DNA from: Celeribacter indicus | GTDB taxonomy: Bacteria > Pseudomonadota > Alphaproteobacteria > Rhodobacterales > Rhodobacteraceae | Direction: 5' to 3' | Assembly: GCF_000819565.1 (NCBI RefSeq) | Contig: NZ_CP004393.1 | Location: forward strand, 1,860,001-1,924,000 | Length of the DNA stretch: 64,000 bases | Shown: positions 17,890-25,849 of the stretch, piece after piece | Numbering within the stretch: position 1 is the stretch's first letter | How the letters are laid out: every line of letters starts with the position of its first letter | The notes under the pieces: model-generated | The model's database searches: none | What the model was told of the DNA's origin: nothing | Seen by the model: only the letters and a program-made list of their open reading frames with translations | Position numbers and translations under genes: made by a program

Positions 17890-18387
17890 TCAAATCTCCC
17901 GCGATCGGACCTGCAGCCCGAAGAAGCGATAGCCGTTCCAGCGCACGTCGGTGATTTCCCGCGCGATGCCGGAGAGCGATTTGTATTTGCGGCCCTGCCA
18001 CTCAAAACCGTCCTTCAGCACGGTGATGGTGTGCTCGACCCCGTTCCATTCCCGGATCAGCCGCGTGCCAGCCACCGGATTGCGGGGATCCGCGATCTGG
18101 TTCTTGCGGCGGGAGACGCCCTCGACCTCATCGGCAAGCAGGTCCAGCATGCGGCGGGTCTCGTGATCAGGGCCGCCATAGGTCAGTTCCTGGAGACGAT
18201 AGGCGATGCGGGCCTCGAGAAAGGCGCGGCTGTTGTTCGGCGCGGCGCTACCGAGGAGCCGTTCCCATTCGGTCTTCAGCTCTTTCACCGACATGGTCTT
18301 GAGCGCGGCGATGCGCGACAGGACGCTCTGGTCCAGGCGCGCGTCCTGCCCGGGCTTGGGCGGCGTTATCTTACTGTGATGATTCAT
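17890..18387 (-). CDS. DUF2924 domain-containing protein
   Basis: A 165-residue protein of the DUF2924 family, starting at ATG 18387 with GGAGGAATTG upstream. Family marks include LKTMSVKELKTEWERLLG, RAFLEARIAYRLQELTYGG, GTRLIREWNGVEHTITVL and YKSLSGIAREITDVRWNGYRFFGL. DUF2924 proteins almost always sit just upstream of serine recombinases in Alphaproteobacteria, as here (2-base gap), and probably assist recombination by binding DNA; no biochemical proof is known to me. The C-terminal half resembles the DNA-recognition module of homing or plasmid regulators. Confidence 0.88.
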   Translation of the reverse strand: MNHHSKITPPKPGQDARLDQSVLSRIAALKTMSVKELKTEWERLLGSAAPNNSRAFLEARIAYRLQELTYGGPDHETRRMLDLLADEVEGVSRRKNQIADPRNPVAGTRLIREWNGVEHTITVLKDGFEWQGRKYKSLSGIAREITDVRWNGYRFFGLQVRSREI

Positions 18388-18619
18388 CAATTCCTCCGAT
18401 GCGGATGCGTTTCCTGCGACGACCACCGCTCTTTCGGGGCGGGTAGTCCACGGAACTGTCTCCGTCGGCGGGCGATAAAGAACTGGACTTCCCGGCATTC
18501 AGGCGAACGACGCCCGCGGCGAGAATGCGGCCCAACTCGGCAAGCCGGGCATCAGGGGACATGCGTTCAGGGCATAGAGGATTGGGCCCGGAAACCGGGT
18601 CTTCGGAGGGAATGGACAT
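18371..18619 (-). CDS. small prophage protein upstream of the recombinase operon
   Basis: An 82-residue protein with the motif SPDARLAELGRILAAGVVRLNAGKSS and a very basic tail (RKSGGRRRKRIRI). Short proteins with the same DARLAELGRILAAG core precede DUF2924-recombinase pairs in many alphaproteobacterial prophages. It overlaps the DUF2924 start by 17 bases, so it is in the same operon, probably the first gene. It may be a DNA-binding accessory. Function is unknown. Confidence 0.7.
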   Translation of the reverse strand: MSIPSEDPVSGPNPLCPERMSPDARLAELGRILAAGVVRLNAGKSSSLSPADGDSSVDYPPRKSGGRRRKRIRIGGIDESSQ

Positions 18620-18785
18620 GGCGGGTTTTCGCGACTGTTGTGATAGGCAAGATGTGTCACGAAATCAGAAAAATATCAAGTAAATCAGCTCATTACGGAC
18701 TTATGCGGTCGCTGCGCACCGTGGCGAAAATCTGCGTAGCTGATATGTCCCCACGCCGACCTTTCTGTCGGGCGGATGCGCCGAA

Positions 18786-19718
18786 TCAACTCGTCCACCC
18801 GTCCATGAACTTGTCGTAGCTGTCGAGGATCGGCTCCTCCTCGAAGTCCCGACCATAGACGGCGTCGTCGAACTGCAAGATGGTCAGGGACAAGTCCAGA
18901 AACTCGGACACCAATGCCAGTTCCCGCACTGGCTCGGACCCGCGACTGAAGTTCCAGACGCCAGCCGGTCGCTGGACCGGCCGGTCCGAGACAAATCCCC
19001 TCTCGTCGGCGCCGAGGGCAGCCAGCGCATCGTCAGGGATCTGCATGCCCGATCGCACGAAGATCCCGCTCTTGAGAGCAGACTTGCTGGCACGCCCCCA
19101 CCTTGCGAAACCGTCACGCGCGACGATCATGACGGCCCGCCGGTCCGTGAAATCGATCCACTTCCGGCAGGCGGCCAGCAGCGAAACGCCATAGCGATCA
19201 GTGATGTGGTTCAGAAGGTCGACGGTCATTTCTTCGCCGTTCACCTGCTCACGGTAGTCATCGAGCGGCATCAGCAGGTAGGAGGCGAAAGTGTCCGCCT
19301 CTTCCTCGCGTTGTCGTTCTGCCTCCTGCCAGGCATTCGGCAGCAGCGGTTTGCATTGAAAATCGCAATCGCGCTGGAGGGTTCCGCTCTTGTAATCCCG
19401 ATCGGACAGGATGGGGCGATGAAGTTGGTAGTGACCGAACTCATGCGCGATGGTGAAGCGAACGCGGCCGCGATACCGGGGGTCGTCGTTATAGACGATG
19501 TGCCATTCCGGGCGCTTTCGGTGCGGCCGGAGCATTCCCTCGAAACCCGGGAGCTCGCCACCCACGATTTTCCCGATCGGGTCCGCGTTGTTGCGGGAGA
19601 CTTCTCGCGCCAAGGCTTCGACGTCGACCGGAAAGCGGTCTTCGCCCAGAACATGCCGGAGCATGATCGAGAGCCGGTTTGCCTCTTGCTGGGGAGATTT
19701 CTGCTTTCCGCTCGTCAT
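18786..19718 (-). CDS. ImmA/IrrE-family metalloprotease
   Basis: A 310-residue zinc protease. The HExxH site is clear in TIAHEFGHYQLH, and the distal Glu lies in EEEADTFASYLLMP, the normal ImmA/IrrE layout. Such proteins cleave a partner XRE repressor to induce the element. The partner is the gene directly upstream: its TGA overlaps this ATG (TGATG at 19716-19720). The C-terminal ~110 residues form an extra sensor-like domain. It therefore probably controls prophage induction. The ATG at 19718 is preferred over the TTG one codon earlier. Confidence 0.88.
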   Translation of the reverse strand: MTSGKQKSPQQEANRLSIMLRHVLGEDRFPVDVEALAREVSRNNADPIGKIVGGELPGFEGMLRPHRKRPEWHIVYNDDPRYRGRVRFTIAHEFGHYQLHRPILSDRDYKSGTLQRDCDFQCKPLLPNAWQEAERQREEEADTFASYLLMPLDDYREQVNGEEMTVDLLNHITDRYGVSLLAACRKWIDFTDRRAVMIVARDGFARWGRASKSALKSGIFVRSGMQIPDDALAALGADERGFVSDRPVQRPAGVWNFSRGSEPVRELALVSEFLDLSLTILQFDDAVYGRDFEEEPILDSYDKFMDGWTS

Positions 19719-20038
19719 CAATCGTCGTCCAAAGCATCCAGGATGCGTCGCAGGCGTTCTTTCTCCGGCGCCGCCATCTTCTTGTATTTTCTGAAGAAAG
19801 CTATGTCCTCGGCGTTTTCCTCTTCTTTTTCACCGTCACCGGCCAATAAGTACTCGACTGTGGTGTCGAGCGCGGTGGCGATCATGGCCAGCTTCTCGGC
19901 CGAGGGACGAACGACTTCCTTGTTCTCTATTTCCCACATGTAGCTCTTGCTGGAGCCGACCCGCTCGGCGAGTCCCTCCAGGGTCAATCCGCGCTTTCGC
20001 CTCTGCTCGCGAACGCGCTCCCCTAGTGGTGTTGGCAC
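19718..20038 (-). CDS. XRE-family prophage repressor
   Basis: A 106-residue Cro/CI-like protein with a GTG start at 20038 and AAAGGG 7 bases upstream. The helix-turn-helix covers residues about 6-64 (VREQRRKRGLTLEGLAERVG, SSKSYMWEIENKE, AEKLAMIATALDTTVEYLL). It has no protease or oligomerisation domain of the LexA/CI type, which fits control by the adjacent ImmA/IrrE protease. It faces a strong rightward promoter; two GTTCG-N6-CGAAC palindromes in between are its probable operators, one near its own start for autoregulation. Confidence 0.88.
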   Translation of the reverse strand: MPTPLGERVREQRRKRGLTLEGLAERVGSSKSYMWEIENKEVVRPSAEKLAMIATALDTTVEYLLAGDGEKEEENAEDIAFFRKYKKMAAPEKERLRRILDALDDD

Positions 20039-20060
20039 GGCAATACCCTTTTCGTTGGTG

Positions 20061-20076
20061 GTTCGTTTTTACGAAC
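20061..20076. promoter_or_regulatory. operator 1, GTTCGTTTTTACGAAC
   Basis: A perfect 6+6 inverted repeat (GTTCGT-TTTT-ACGAAC) 22 bases upstream of the repressor start and 9 bases before the rightward -35 box. It shares the GTTCG-N6-CGAAC plan with operator 2, which supports binding by one dimeric protein, most simply the XRE repressor. Confidence 0.75.
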
Positions 20077-20085
20077 TTCTAGTCC

Positions 20086-20115
20086 TTGACACGCCATACG
20101 CGCAATCCCTATCTT
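20086..20115 (+). promoter_or_regulatory. sigma70-type promoter for the rightward early operon
   Basis: A consensus -35 box TTGACA (20086-20091) and a -10-like TATCTT (20110-20115) with an 18-base spacer. It reads toward the DUF2188 gene and lies between the two operators, so repressor on either site would block it. Confidence 0.75.
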
Positions 20116-20123
20116 CTGCGCAG

Positions 20124-20139
20124 GTTCGCTACAACGAAC
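20124..20139. promoter_or_regulatory. operator 2, GTTCGCTACAACGAAC
   Basis: An inverted repeat with the same arms as operator 1 (GTTCG / CGAAC) and the same 6-base centre length, placed just after the -10 box, over the expected start of transcription. The two centres are 63 bases apart, about six helical turns, allowing cooperative looping. Confidence 0.75.
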
Positions 20140-20174
20140 TTTGATTCCCGTTGAAACAAGACCTGGAGGCCAGA

Positions 20175-20414
20175 ATGGCTGTTGGAAAGAACCCGGGCAC
20201 GCATCACGTCGTGCCGAATGCAGAAGGCGGCTGGGATGTCCGCCGCGGTGGTGCGGCGCGCTCGAGCGGGCACTTTGATACCAAGCAGGACGCCGTCCAG
20301 CGTGCGCGCGAAATCAGCCGCAATGCGGATACCGAACTGAAGATCCACAATCGTGACGGACGGATCGCGCAGTCGGATTCGCACGGCAACGACCCCCGCA
20401 ACATCAAGGGCTGA
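20175..20414 (+). CDS. DUF2188 domain-containing protein
   Basis: A 79-residue protein starting at ATG 20175 with TGGAGG upstream. The DUF2188 pattern is clear: THHVVPNAEGGWDVRRGG, HFDTKQDAVQRAREISRN, TELKIHNRDGRI. Members are small, stand-alone and of unknown function, common in prophages and stress-linked loci. It is the first gene after the repressor-controlled promoter, hence probably expressed early on induction or at low level in the lysogen. Confidence 0.85.
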   Translation: MAVGKNPGTHHVVPNAEGGWDVRRGGAARSSGHFDTKQDAVQRAREISRNADTELKIHNRDGRIAQSDSHGNDPRNIKG

Positions 20415-20427
20415 GGAGATGTAAGAC

Positions 20428-21612
20428 ATGGCGTCGGTGACCAACTTCATCCGCAATACCCCGCTCGCGTCGCTGCGCGACTATTTCACTGCGGCCGGGA
20501 TCGAGTTTCCGACGCCCGTCAACTGGGATGCGCCTGAGCCGGAGGTCGTTCGGCCGCTGCTTCAGGCGGTCGATCAGATGGACGACGAAGCGCGCGGCCG
20601 CGTCATCAACGATGGTGAGCGCGTAGGCGCCATGGCAGATGTCGCGGGTCATACGGCGCTCTACAGTGTTGTCGATGACCGGGAGGTCCTCGACGAGCTC
20701 GAAAATGGCCATGCCCGCGCCATGTGGCTGTTCATCAACGATCTGAACCGGTTTCGCCATGCGGAAGAGGTCCGTTTCACCGATGAGCGCCGCCGCGGGC
20801 GGAGCTGGGACGGCTTCATCTGCGAAGCGAACCTGAACCTCCGCCGCGACGAGCTCGCGCTCAACGCGTTCAAGGCGGCCCTGTGCCAGAGGTTTGCATC
20901 GCGGAATGTTCATGTCGACATTTTCGAGCGCGTCCGTCCGACCTTCGAAGGTGAGGACTGCGATCTGATCCAGATCACGGTTTACCGCGAGGGCCTGCCA
21001 GACGATCAGTTCGCTTTCGACGAGGGCGAATTGGTGCGCCGCGCTTATCGGCCCGTCTTCGAGGCCGCGATGACCTATGAGCCCGCCTCCGGGGTCATCG
21101 AAGTCGTTGCCAATGATCGGGAGAGCCGCGCGGAGATGGCGCAGTATCTGGCCCGCGACCTGCTCGGCGTGGAATTCCGGGACGAGAAGGTGCCGATGCG
21201 GCGCTATGATCTTACGGTGTTGCTTGCGCCCCATACTTTCCCGACTGACATCGAGGACGGGATCGAGCGGGTGGAAGTCCGGCAGCTCAGGCTGATGCCG
21301 ATAGATGCCGTTGGCGAGCGCGTGACCTTGGAGGCGATGAGCAAGGCGGAACGCGACATCTGGGCAATGGCGGAGGCTCGGCTTGGCCCCGACAACCCCC
21401 TCACCGGCGGCTGGGTGGCGACGCAGGCGAAGCTCGTGATCAAGTTCCAGCCCAAGCCCGGGGCTCGGCGTGGTCGCACGCTGCCCCTCACCATCACCAT
21501 GCCGCATGGCTGCAATCTCAAGGATCAGACGGAAGAGGAGCAGCTGATCGGCGAGAAGTATCTGCGCCGGTGGGGAGTTGTGGTCGATGACCCGATCCTC
21601 ATCGACGATTGA
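20428..21612 (+). CDS. hypothetical protein, prophage accessory cassette
   Basis: A 394-residue soluble acidic protein starting at ATG 20428 (GAGGAGAT upstream). It looks like several alpha/beta domains: an N-terminal helical part (about 1-100), a central part (about 110-250, GFICEANLNLRRDELALNAF; VHVDIFERVRPTFEGEDCDL) and a C-terminal beta-rich part with KLVIKFQPKPGARRGRTL. No transmembrane segment or known catalytic motif is seen. It follows DUF2188 by 13 bases and overlaps the next gene by 26 bases, so the three are one operon. Its position beside AbiE makes a defence or superinfection-exclusion role plausible but unproven. Confidence 0.7.
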   Translation: MASVTNFIRNTPLASLRDYFTAAGIEFPTPVNWDAPEPEVVRPLLQAVDQMDDEARGRVINDGERVGAMADVAGHTALYSVVDDREVLDELENGHARAMWLFINDLNRFRHAEEVRFTDERRRGRSWDGFICEANLNLRRDELALNAFKAALCQRFASRNVHVDIFERVRPTFEGEDCDLIQITVYREGLPDDQFAFDEGELVRRAYRPVFEAAMTYEPASGVIEVVANDRESRAEMAQYLARDLLGVEFRDEKVPMRRYDLTVLLAPHTFPTDIEDGIERVEVRQLRLMPIDAVGERVTLEAMSKAERDIWAMAEARLGPDNPLTGGWVATQAKLVIKFQPKPGARRGRTLPLTITMPHGCNLKDQTEEEQLIGEKYLRRWGVVVDDPILIDD

Positions 21613-22573
21613 CGAACGGTCTGCCCGGCTTTTCGTCAGCATCGTAGAGACGAAAAGCGCGCGCATCGCCGGGGCCGTCCTTCACGACTATCACGCGGCC
21701 AGCGCCACTCCTTTGATCGGCGCTGGTCTCTTGGTGCCGGACGCTCCGGTTCCAGTTGCCACCTCTCTGGTTGACCATGAGGACGAGCCAGTAAATCTGG
21801 AATGGTCGCCAGAGCAGCGCGCCTACGGGTATTTCAGCCCGGCAGCGGGATGGGTAACCGTCGACAGCGAACGCCTTCAGGTATTCCGCTTCGATGCCAA
21901 CGCGTTCCTTGGTCGGCTGACATCTCGCCTTGACTTGCCGCGCTCCGCCCGTCCGGCAGAACGCATTCCGGGCCATCTATGGGAGTTGGGCGACGTCAGA
22001 CTGCCCGGGCGCGGTGCCCGTGTCCCAATCTGGTATGCGAGACGGCTGACGGATCGCGAGACCTGGCAGCAGGTCGTCAACTACCTCGGTGGGCGCCCGC
22101 CCGCAGATTTCAGGGTGGTGGTGTCCACCTCGGCGACCCGTGGTCTCGCAGAGGCGGACCTGTCCCGGCATCAGTTCATTGCATTGGGGGATCTGGAAAC
22201 TGGCGGTGCGGCGCTGGTCATAGAGCCAACCTATCTAGCCGCCCAGCTGAAAGCCGGCGCGGCGACCCATGCAGGCGACCCCGTGCGCCACGCCGCTGGG
22301 TTCCGTCATCTGTGGGTGGGCGAACGGGAGTTCAAGTTTGGCGGCGACAAGAGGCGGCAAATTGTCGAGTACCTCTTCAACGCATGGGACGGTGGCGAGG
22401 AGAGCGTCAGCACAGAAGTCATGTTTGCCGATCTCGAATACGATGTCTCAAGCCGCATGCGGGATATCTTCAAGGGCCACCCCGATTGGCGCGATCTGAT
22501 CGAGACGACGGGGGGATCCTGTCGGCTGCGCATCAGGGAGCTTCTGGAGGCCGATAGTCCTAACGCCGATTGA
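21587..22573 (+). CDS. hypothetical protein, prophage accessory cassette
   Basis: A 328-residue protein taken from ATG 21587 (GGGGAG nine bases upstream) rather than the TTG at 21578. It starts inside the previous gene, so the two are translationally linked. The N-terminal third (LFVSIVETKSARIAGAVLHDYH) resembles a small beta-sandwich or protease-like fold; the C-terminal part contains EFKFGGDKRRQIVEYLFNAW and a final helical segment. No known family is recognised. The linked expression with the 394-residue protein suggests a complex. It ends 14 bases into the convergent AbiEii gene. Confidence 0.68.
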   Translation: MTRSSSTIDERSARLFVSIVETKSARIAGAVLHDYHAASATPLIGAGLLVPDAPVPVATSLVDHEDEPVNLEWSPEQRAYGYFSPAAGWVTVDSERLQVFRFDANAFLGRLTSRLDLPRSARPAERIPGHLWELGDVRLPGRGARVPIWYARRLTDRETWQQVVNYLGGRPPADFRVVVSTSATRGLAEADLSRHQFIALGDLETGGAALVIEPTYLAAQLKAGAATHAGDPVRHAAGFRHLWVGEREFKFGGDKRRQIVEYLFNAWDGGEESVSTEVMFADLEYDVSSRMRDIFKGHPDWRDLIETTGGSCRLRIRELLEADSPNAD

Positions 22574-23597
22574 TTGCGTCCTCGGCGACCCGAAGTTGTT
22601 CCATGATCCAGTCGAAAGGCGGTGCCTCGCCGAGCATCATGCCCTGCATCGCGGCATAGTCCTCCTCGATCGCCGCGCGCAACTCGGCGGCCGGTACGAC
22701 GCAGATCGAGCCTGGCGTGGCGTCTTCGAATTTCTTCCATGCCTGCCTGAAAGCGATGAGGTTGTGTTCGCGCACGGCCGCAAGCAGCCCGTCGTCGGCC
22801 AGGGCGGCGCGCCCAATCTGCGTGCCGGTGATCATGGCGACGTCATAGTAGTGGCGGGAAATCCTGTCGCTGTCGGCAGGCACACGTGCTTCGTCACGAT
22901 TACCGCAGAACGCGCCGTGCAAAATCAGAAGTTTCTCCAGGTAGGTGCGCTGCGGGGCGATGACATGGACGTTGTCGACTGCGAATGACCATCCGTCGGG
23001 CAGTTCCTCTGCGATATAGGGCGTCACGCTGGCTGTCTCGTTGGGATCGAGCGCCGAGCGCGCGCCCGCTTCGAGTTTCACGCGTGGCAGGACGTAGGAG
23101 ATCTCGGTGCTTGGATAGAGCGTCGGGTACTCGATCAGCAGAGTTTGCTGATCGCCGTCCTCATCGTCGGGCGCGATGCTGCAACGCGCATCGAGCAGCG
23201 GCTTCAGCGCTTCTGCCAGATCACCGCGAATATAGGAGCTGCAGGCGTCCTTCAGGTCATCGAATAGGGCCTTGCGCTTCTTGTTCGAAATACCTTCGGG
23301 GTTCGTCGGGTCGCGTTCGGCCGCGAAGCCGAGACCATCCCGATAAACGACAAGATCGATGTCCTCCGAAAAGCGGCGGATGAGCCCATAGGCCTTGGAT
23401 AACGCCGTGCCGCCCTTGAACAGGAGTTGCGGGTGGCCGTCCGGCAAGCGTTTGTAGAGCGCGTCCAGCACGAAGCAGACCCAGAAATCCTTCTCGACAT
23501 AGCTCGGAAGCGTGTCGAGGCGGTCAGCAGCCGCCTCGAATACGTCCTTCTGGTCGCGAGATGAAAGCGCGAGGAACCGCGTATAGCTCTCGCTCAT
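22560..23597 (-). CDS. AbiEii-type nucleotidyltransferase toxin
   Basis: A 345-residue toxin of the AbiEii/AbiGii family, a DNA-polymerase-beta-like nucleotidyltransferase. The core motifs are KGGTALSKAYGL (61-72) and SEDIDLVV (77-84), with later conserved regions LEYPT and ISRHYYDVAMI. In characterised pairs the toxin stops growth (by modifying tRNA ends) when phage attack upsets the balance with AbiEi. It overlaps the antitoxin stop by 4 bases (ATGA). All visible motifs are intact. Here it is cargo of a prophage, convergent with the unknown cassette. Confidence 0.9.
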   Translation of the reverse strand: MSESYTRFLALSSRDQKDVFEAAADRLDTLPSYVEKDFWVCFVLDALYKRLPDGHPQLLFKGGTALSKAYGLIRRFSEDIDLVVYRDGLGFAAERDPTNPEGISNKKRKALFDDLKDACSSYIRGDLAEALKPLLDARCSIAPDDEDGDQQTLLIEYPTLYPSTEISYVLPRVKLEAGARSALDPNETASVTPYIAEELPDGWSFAVDNVHVIAPQRTYLEKLLILHGAFCGNRDEARVPADSDRISRHYYDVAMITGTQIGRAALADDGLLAAVREHNLIAFRQAWKKFEDATPGSICVVPAAELRAAIEEDYAAMQGMMLGEAPPFDWIMEQLRVAEDAINRR

Positions 23598-24217
23598 GGT
23601 GTGGCGATCTGCGGGTCGACAAGGCTATGCGCGATGGGCGCTGCCCAGCTCGGCAGGCTACCGCTGTTACGAACGAGATCCTTTTTCACGGCATCTGGCA
23701 GCTTGCGCTTGAGCGTGGTCGCAACCCGTGTGTCCAACGCGGCTTGCGGTCCGAGCCAGCGCAGCGCCTGCGCGACTGGCGCGGAGGTTTTTCCCGCCCA
23801 TGCCATCACACTCGGACCTGCATGCCGCAGCCGCACGGTCCGATTGCCGATTTTCACGTCTCGTGTCGCCCCATCCGTCACATAGCTCGTCTTCGCGGGG
23901 ACAGCATTGGTCAGGCCCAGCTGGTTCGCTGCGGCGATGCCATCGGGCATGATTCGAACACTGTCGCGCCGCGCGAGGGCTGCAACCGCCTTGTCCATAT
24001 CGACCGGTGCGGGCCGTTTCAGGACGCCGCTGGTGCGGGGAAGATCGTAAAGCCCACGGCCGACACGACGCAGATCACCACTCTTTGCCAGGCGCGACAA
24101 CGCCTGATCGATAGCCGCACGGCTACCGAGATCGAGGAAGTCCTTGGGGGTGCAAACCCACTTCCCGCGCCCCTTCGAACGAAGGCGCTTCATGATTCTA
24201 TCTGAAATACCAGTCAT
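23594..24217 (-). CDS. AbiEi-like antitoxin (DUF6088 family)
   Basis: A 207-residue antitoxin-repressor. The N-terminal winged helix is visible (KWVCTPKDFLDLGSRAAIDQALSRLAKSGDLRRV is split here as CTPKDFLDLG / AIDQALSRLA / GLYDLPR), followed by the AbiEi C-terminal domain (MPDGIAAANQLGLTNAVPAK). The ATG at 24217 has GAGGA upstream. It should neutralise the adjacent AbiEii and repress the operon by binding inverted repeats in its promoter; such a repeat is present at 24245-24271. It is coupled to the toxin gene by ATGA overlap. Confidence 0.87.
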   Translation of the reverse strand: MTGISDRIMKRLRSKGRGKWVCTPKDFLDLGSRAAIDQALSRLAKSGDLRRVGRGLYDLPRTSGVLKRPAPVDMDKAVAALARRDSVRIMPDGIAAANQLGLTNAVPAKTSYVTDGATRDVKIGNRTVRLRHAGPSVMAWAGKTSAPVAQALRWLGPQAALDTRVATTLKRKLPDAVKKDLVRNSGSLPSWAAPIAHSLVDPQIATP

Positions 24218-24244
24218 CTGAGCGGTCCTCGTAGGCCTTTCCTT

Positions 24245-24271
24245 GTCAGAAACATAGAGGATTTTTCTGAC
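24245..24271 (-). promoter_or_regulatory. probable autoregulatory operator of the AbiE pair
   Basis: Inverted arms GTCAGAAA (24245-24252) and TTTCTGAC (24264-24271) with an 11-base gap lie 28 bases upstream of the AbiEi start, where its promoter should be. AbiEi proteins are known to autorepress through such repeats. Confidence 0.6.
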
Positions 24272-24377
24272 GAATTCAATTCCTCCCCGAACGTACCCCT
24301 TTCGCCTCCCCGGCGCCTCCCACCCCCTCCGCCATGTTGAACCCGCAAGTGTTCGCAGAAATCCCAAGGAGGTTCAC

Positions 24378-24587
24378 ATGGCGACCAGGCACCTTTCCCA
24401 GATCGAGCTGGCGGCTCGCTGGAACATTTCGCACCGCACGCTGGAGCGCTGGCGGTGGACGGGCGAAGGCCCGAAATTCATCAAGCTCGGCGGCCGGGTG
24501 ATCTACCGGCTCGAGGATGTCGAGGCCTTCGAGGCCGAACAGATCCGCGGCGTGGATCACGAACCCCATCGTCCGATGTCGGCGTGA
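24378..24587 (+). CDS. AlpA/excisionase-like HTH protein
   Basis: A 69-residue MerR-like winged helix-turn-helix protein with a strong AAGGAGG before ATG 24378. The sequence IELAARWNISHRTLERWRW, GPKFIKLGGRVIYRLEDVEAF is the standard excisionase/AlpA layout. It begins the early replication operon and may be an excision factor or an early transcription regulator. The gap before it (24218-24377) is the likely early promoter region. Confidence 0.85.
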   Translation: MATRHLSQIELAARWNISHRTLERWRWTGEGPKFIKLGGRVIYRLEDVEAFEAEQIRGVDHEPHRPMSA

Positions 24588-24598
24588 GGGGGCGGAAC

Positions 24599-25084
24599 AT
24601 GACGATCTCCAACCACATCACCCTGGCCGATATCCACCGCATGCCGGTGGGCCAGATCGCGGCGCTGCCCGCCAATCAGCTTGCGCTGCTGAAAGGCGCG
24701 GCGGATGAGCAGCTGACGCAGGCGAAGTCGGTCGCGGACTGGCTCGACGGCGCCATCTCGCTCAAATACGCCGACCGCGCCCAAGACGCCCGCCAGGAGG
24801 CGGGCAAGGACACCGGCACGATCCGGTTCGAGGATGACGGCGTCACCGTGATCGCCGAACTGCCCAAGCGCATCGACTGGGATCAGGCGTTGCTGGCGCA
24901 GATCGCCGAAAACATCGCCTCGGCGGGCGAGGACCCGGCGGAATTCATCGAGACCAAGCTCTCGATCTCCGAGCGCAAATACGGCGCTTTGCCGGAAAGC
25001 TGGCGTAAGGGCTTCGAGCCCGCGCGCACGGTCCGCACCGGCAAGCCCAAGTTCCGCCTCGTGCTGAACGAGGAGGTGCGCTGA
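24599..25084 (+). CDS. hypothetical early phage protein
   Basis: A 161-residue acidic protein, ATG at 24599 (the preceding GGGGGCGG gives the ribosome site). It has a helical N-terminus (ALPANQLALLKGAADEQLTQAKSVADWLDG) and a C-terminal region with RIDWDQALLAQIAENIASAGEDPAEFIE. Equivalent genes stand between an AlpA-like gene and the annealing ATPase in related Rhodobacteraceae prophages. It overlaps the next gene by one base. No enzymatic motif is visible; a role in recombination or replication is suggested only by position. Confidence 0.7.
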   Translation: MTISNHITLADIHRMPVGQIAALPANQLALLKGAADEQLTQAKSVADWLDGAISLKYADRAQDARQEAGKDTGTIRFEDDGVTVIAELPKRIDWDQALLAQIAENIASAGEDPAEFIETKLSISERKYGALPESWRKGFEPARTVRTGKPKFRLVLNEEVR

Positions 25085-25830
25085 TGGCCATTTCGCTCGC
25101 GTCCCTGCGCACGACCTCGGTGCTGACTCCGCCGCGCATCCTGATCCACGGCGTGGCCGGGGTGGGAAAATCCACCTTCGCGGCCGATGCCGACCGGCCC
25201 GTCTTCCTCATGACCGAGGATGGCCTGGGCAAGCTGCAGGTCCCGCATTTCCCGCTCGCGACCAGCTACGCGGAGGTGGCCGAGGCGCTTGATGCGCTGC
25301 TGAACGAGGACCACGATTTCGGCACGGTCGTCGTCGACAGCGTCGACTGGCTGGAGCCGCTGATCTGGGCCGAGGCCTGCAAGCGCAACGGCTGGGCCTC
25401 GATCGAGGCGCCGGGGTTTGGCAAGGGCTATGCCGAGGCGCTGACCATCTGGCGCGAATATCTCGACAGGCTCAACGCGCTGCGCGACCGCAAAGGCATG
25501 GTGGTCATCCAGATCGCCCATACCGACATCAAGCGTTTCGACAGCCCCGAGCACGAGCCCTACGACCGCTATGTGATCAAGCTGCAGACCCGCGCCTCGG
25601 CGCTGCTGCAGGAGCATTCGGACGTGGTGCTTTTCGCCAACTATCAGATCTCGGTCGCGAAATCCGACGTCGGCTTCAACAAGAAGGTGACTCGGGCGCT
25701 CGGGTCCGGTGCGCGCGTCATGCACACCGAAGAGCGCCCCGCCTTCCTCGCCAAGAACCGGTACGGCCTTCCGGACACCCTGCCGCTGATGTGGTCGGAG
25801 TTCCTCGCGGCCATGCCCCAATCCCAATGA
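25084..25830 (+). CDS. phage RecA-like ATPase (Sak4-type single-strand annealing)
   Basis: A 248-residue P-loop protein: Walker A GVAGVGKST (about 23-31) and Walker B TVVVDSVDWLE (about 80-90), with QIAHTDIKRFDSPEHEPYDRY downstream. This is the AAA_24/Sak4 pattern of phage single-strand annealing ATPases, which work with a phage SSB; the next gene is a DUF669 protein, the usual partner. It should aid phage DNA recombination and repair. ATG 25084 overlaps the previous stop. Confidence 0.85.
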   Translation: MAISLASLRTTSVLTPPRILIHGVAGVGKSTFAADADRPVFLMTEDGLGKLQVPHFPLATSYAEVAEALDALLNEDHDFGTVVVDSVDWLEPLIWAEACKRNGWASIEAPGFGKGYAEALTIWREYLDRLNALRDRKGMVVIQIAHTDIKRFDSPEHEPYDRYVIKLQTRASALLQEHSDVVLFANYQISVAKSDVGFNKKVTRALGSGARVMHTEERPAFLAKNRYGLPDTLPLMWSEFLAAMPQSQ

Positions 25831-25849
25831 ACTGAACAAGGACAAGACC

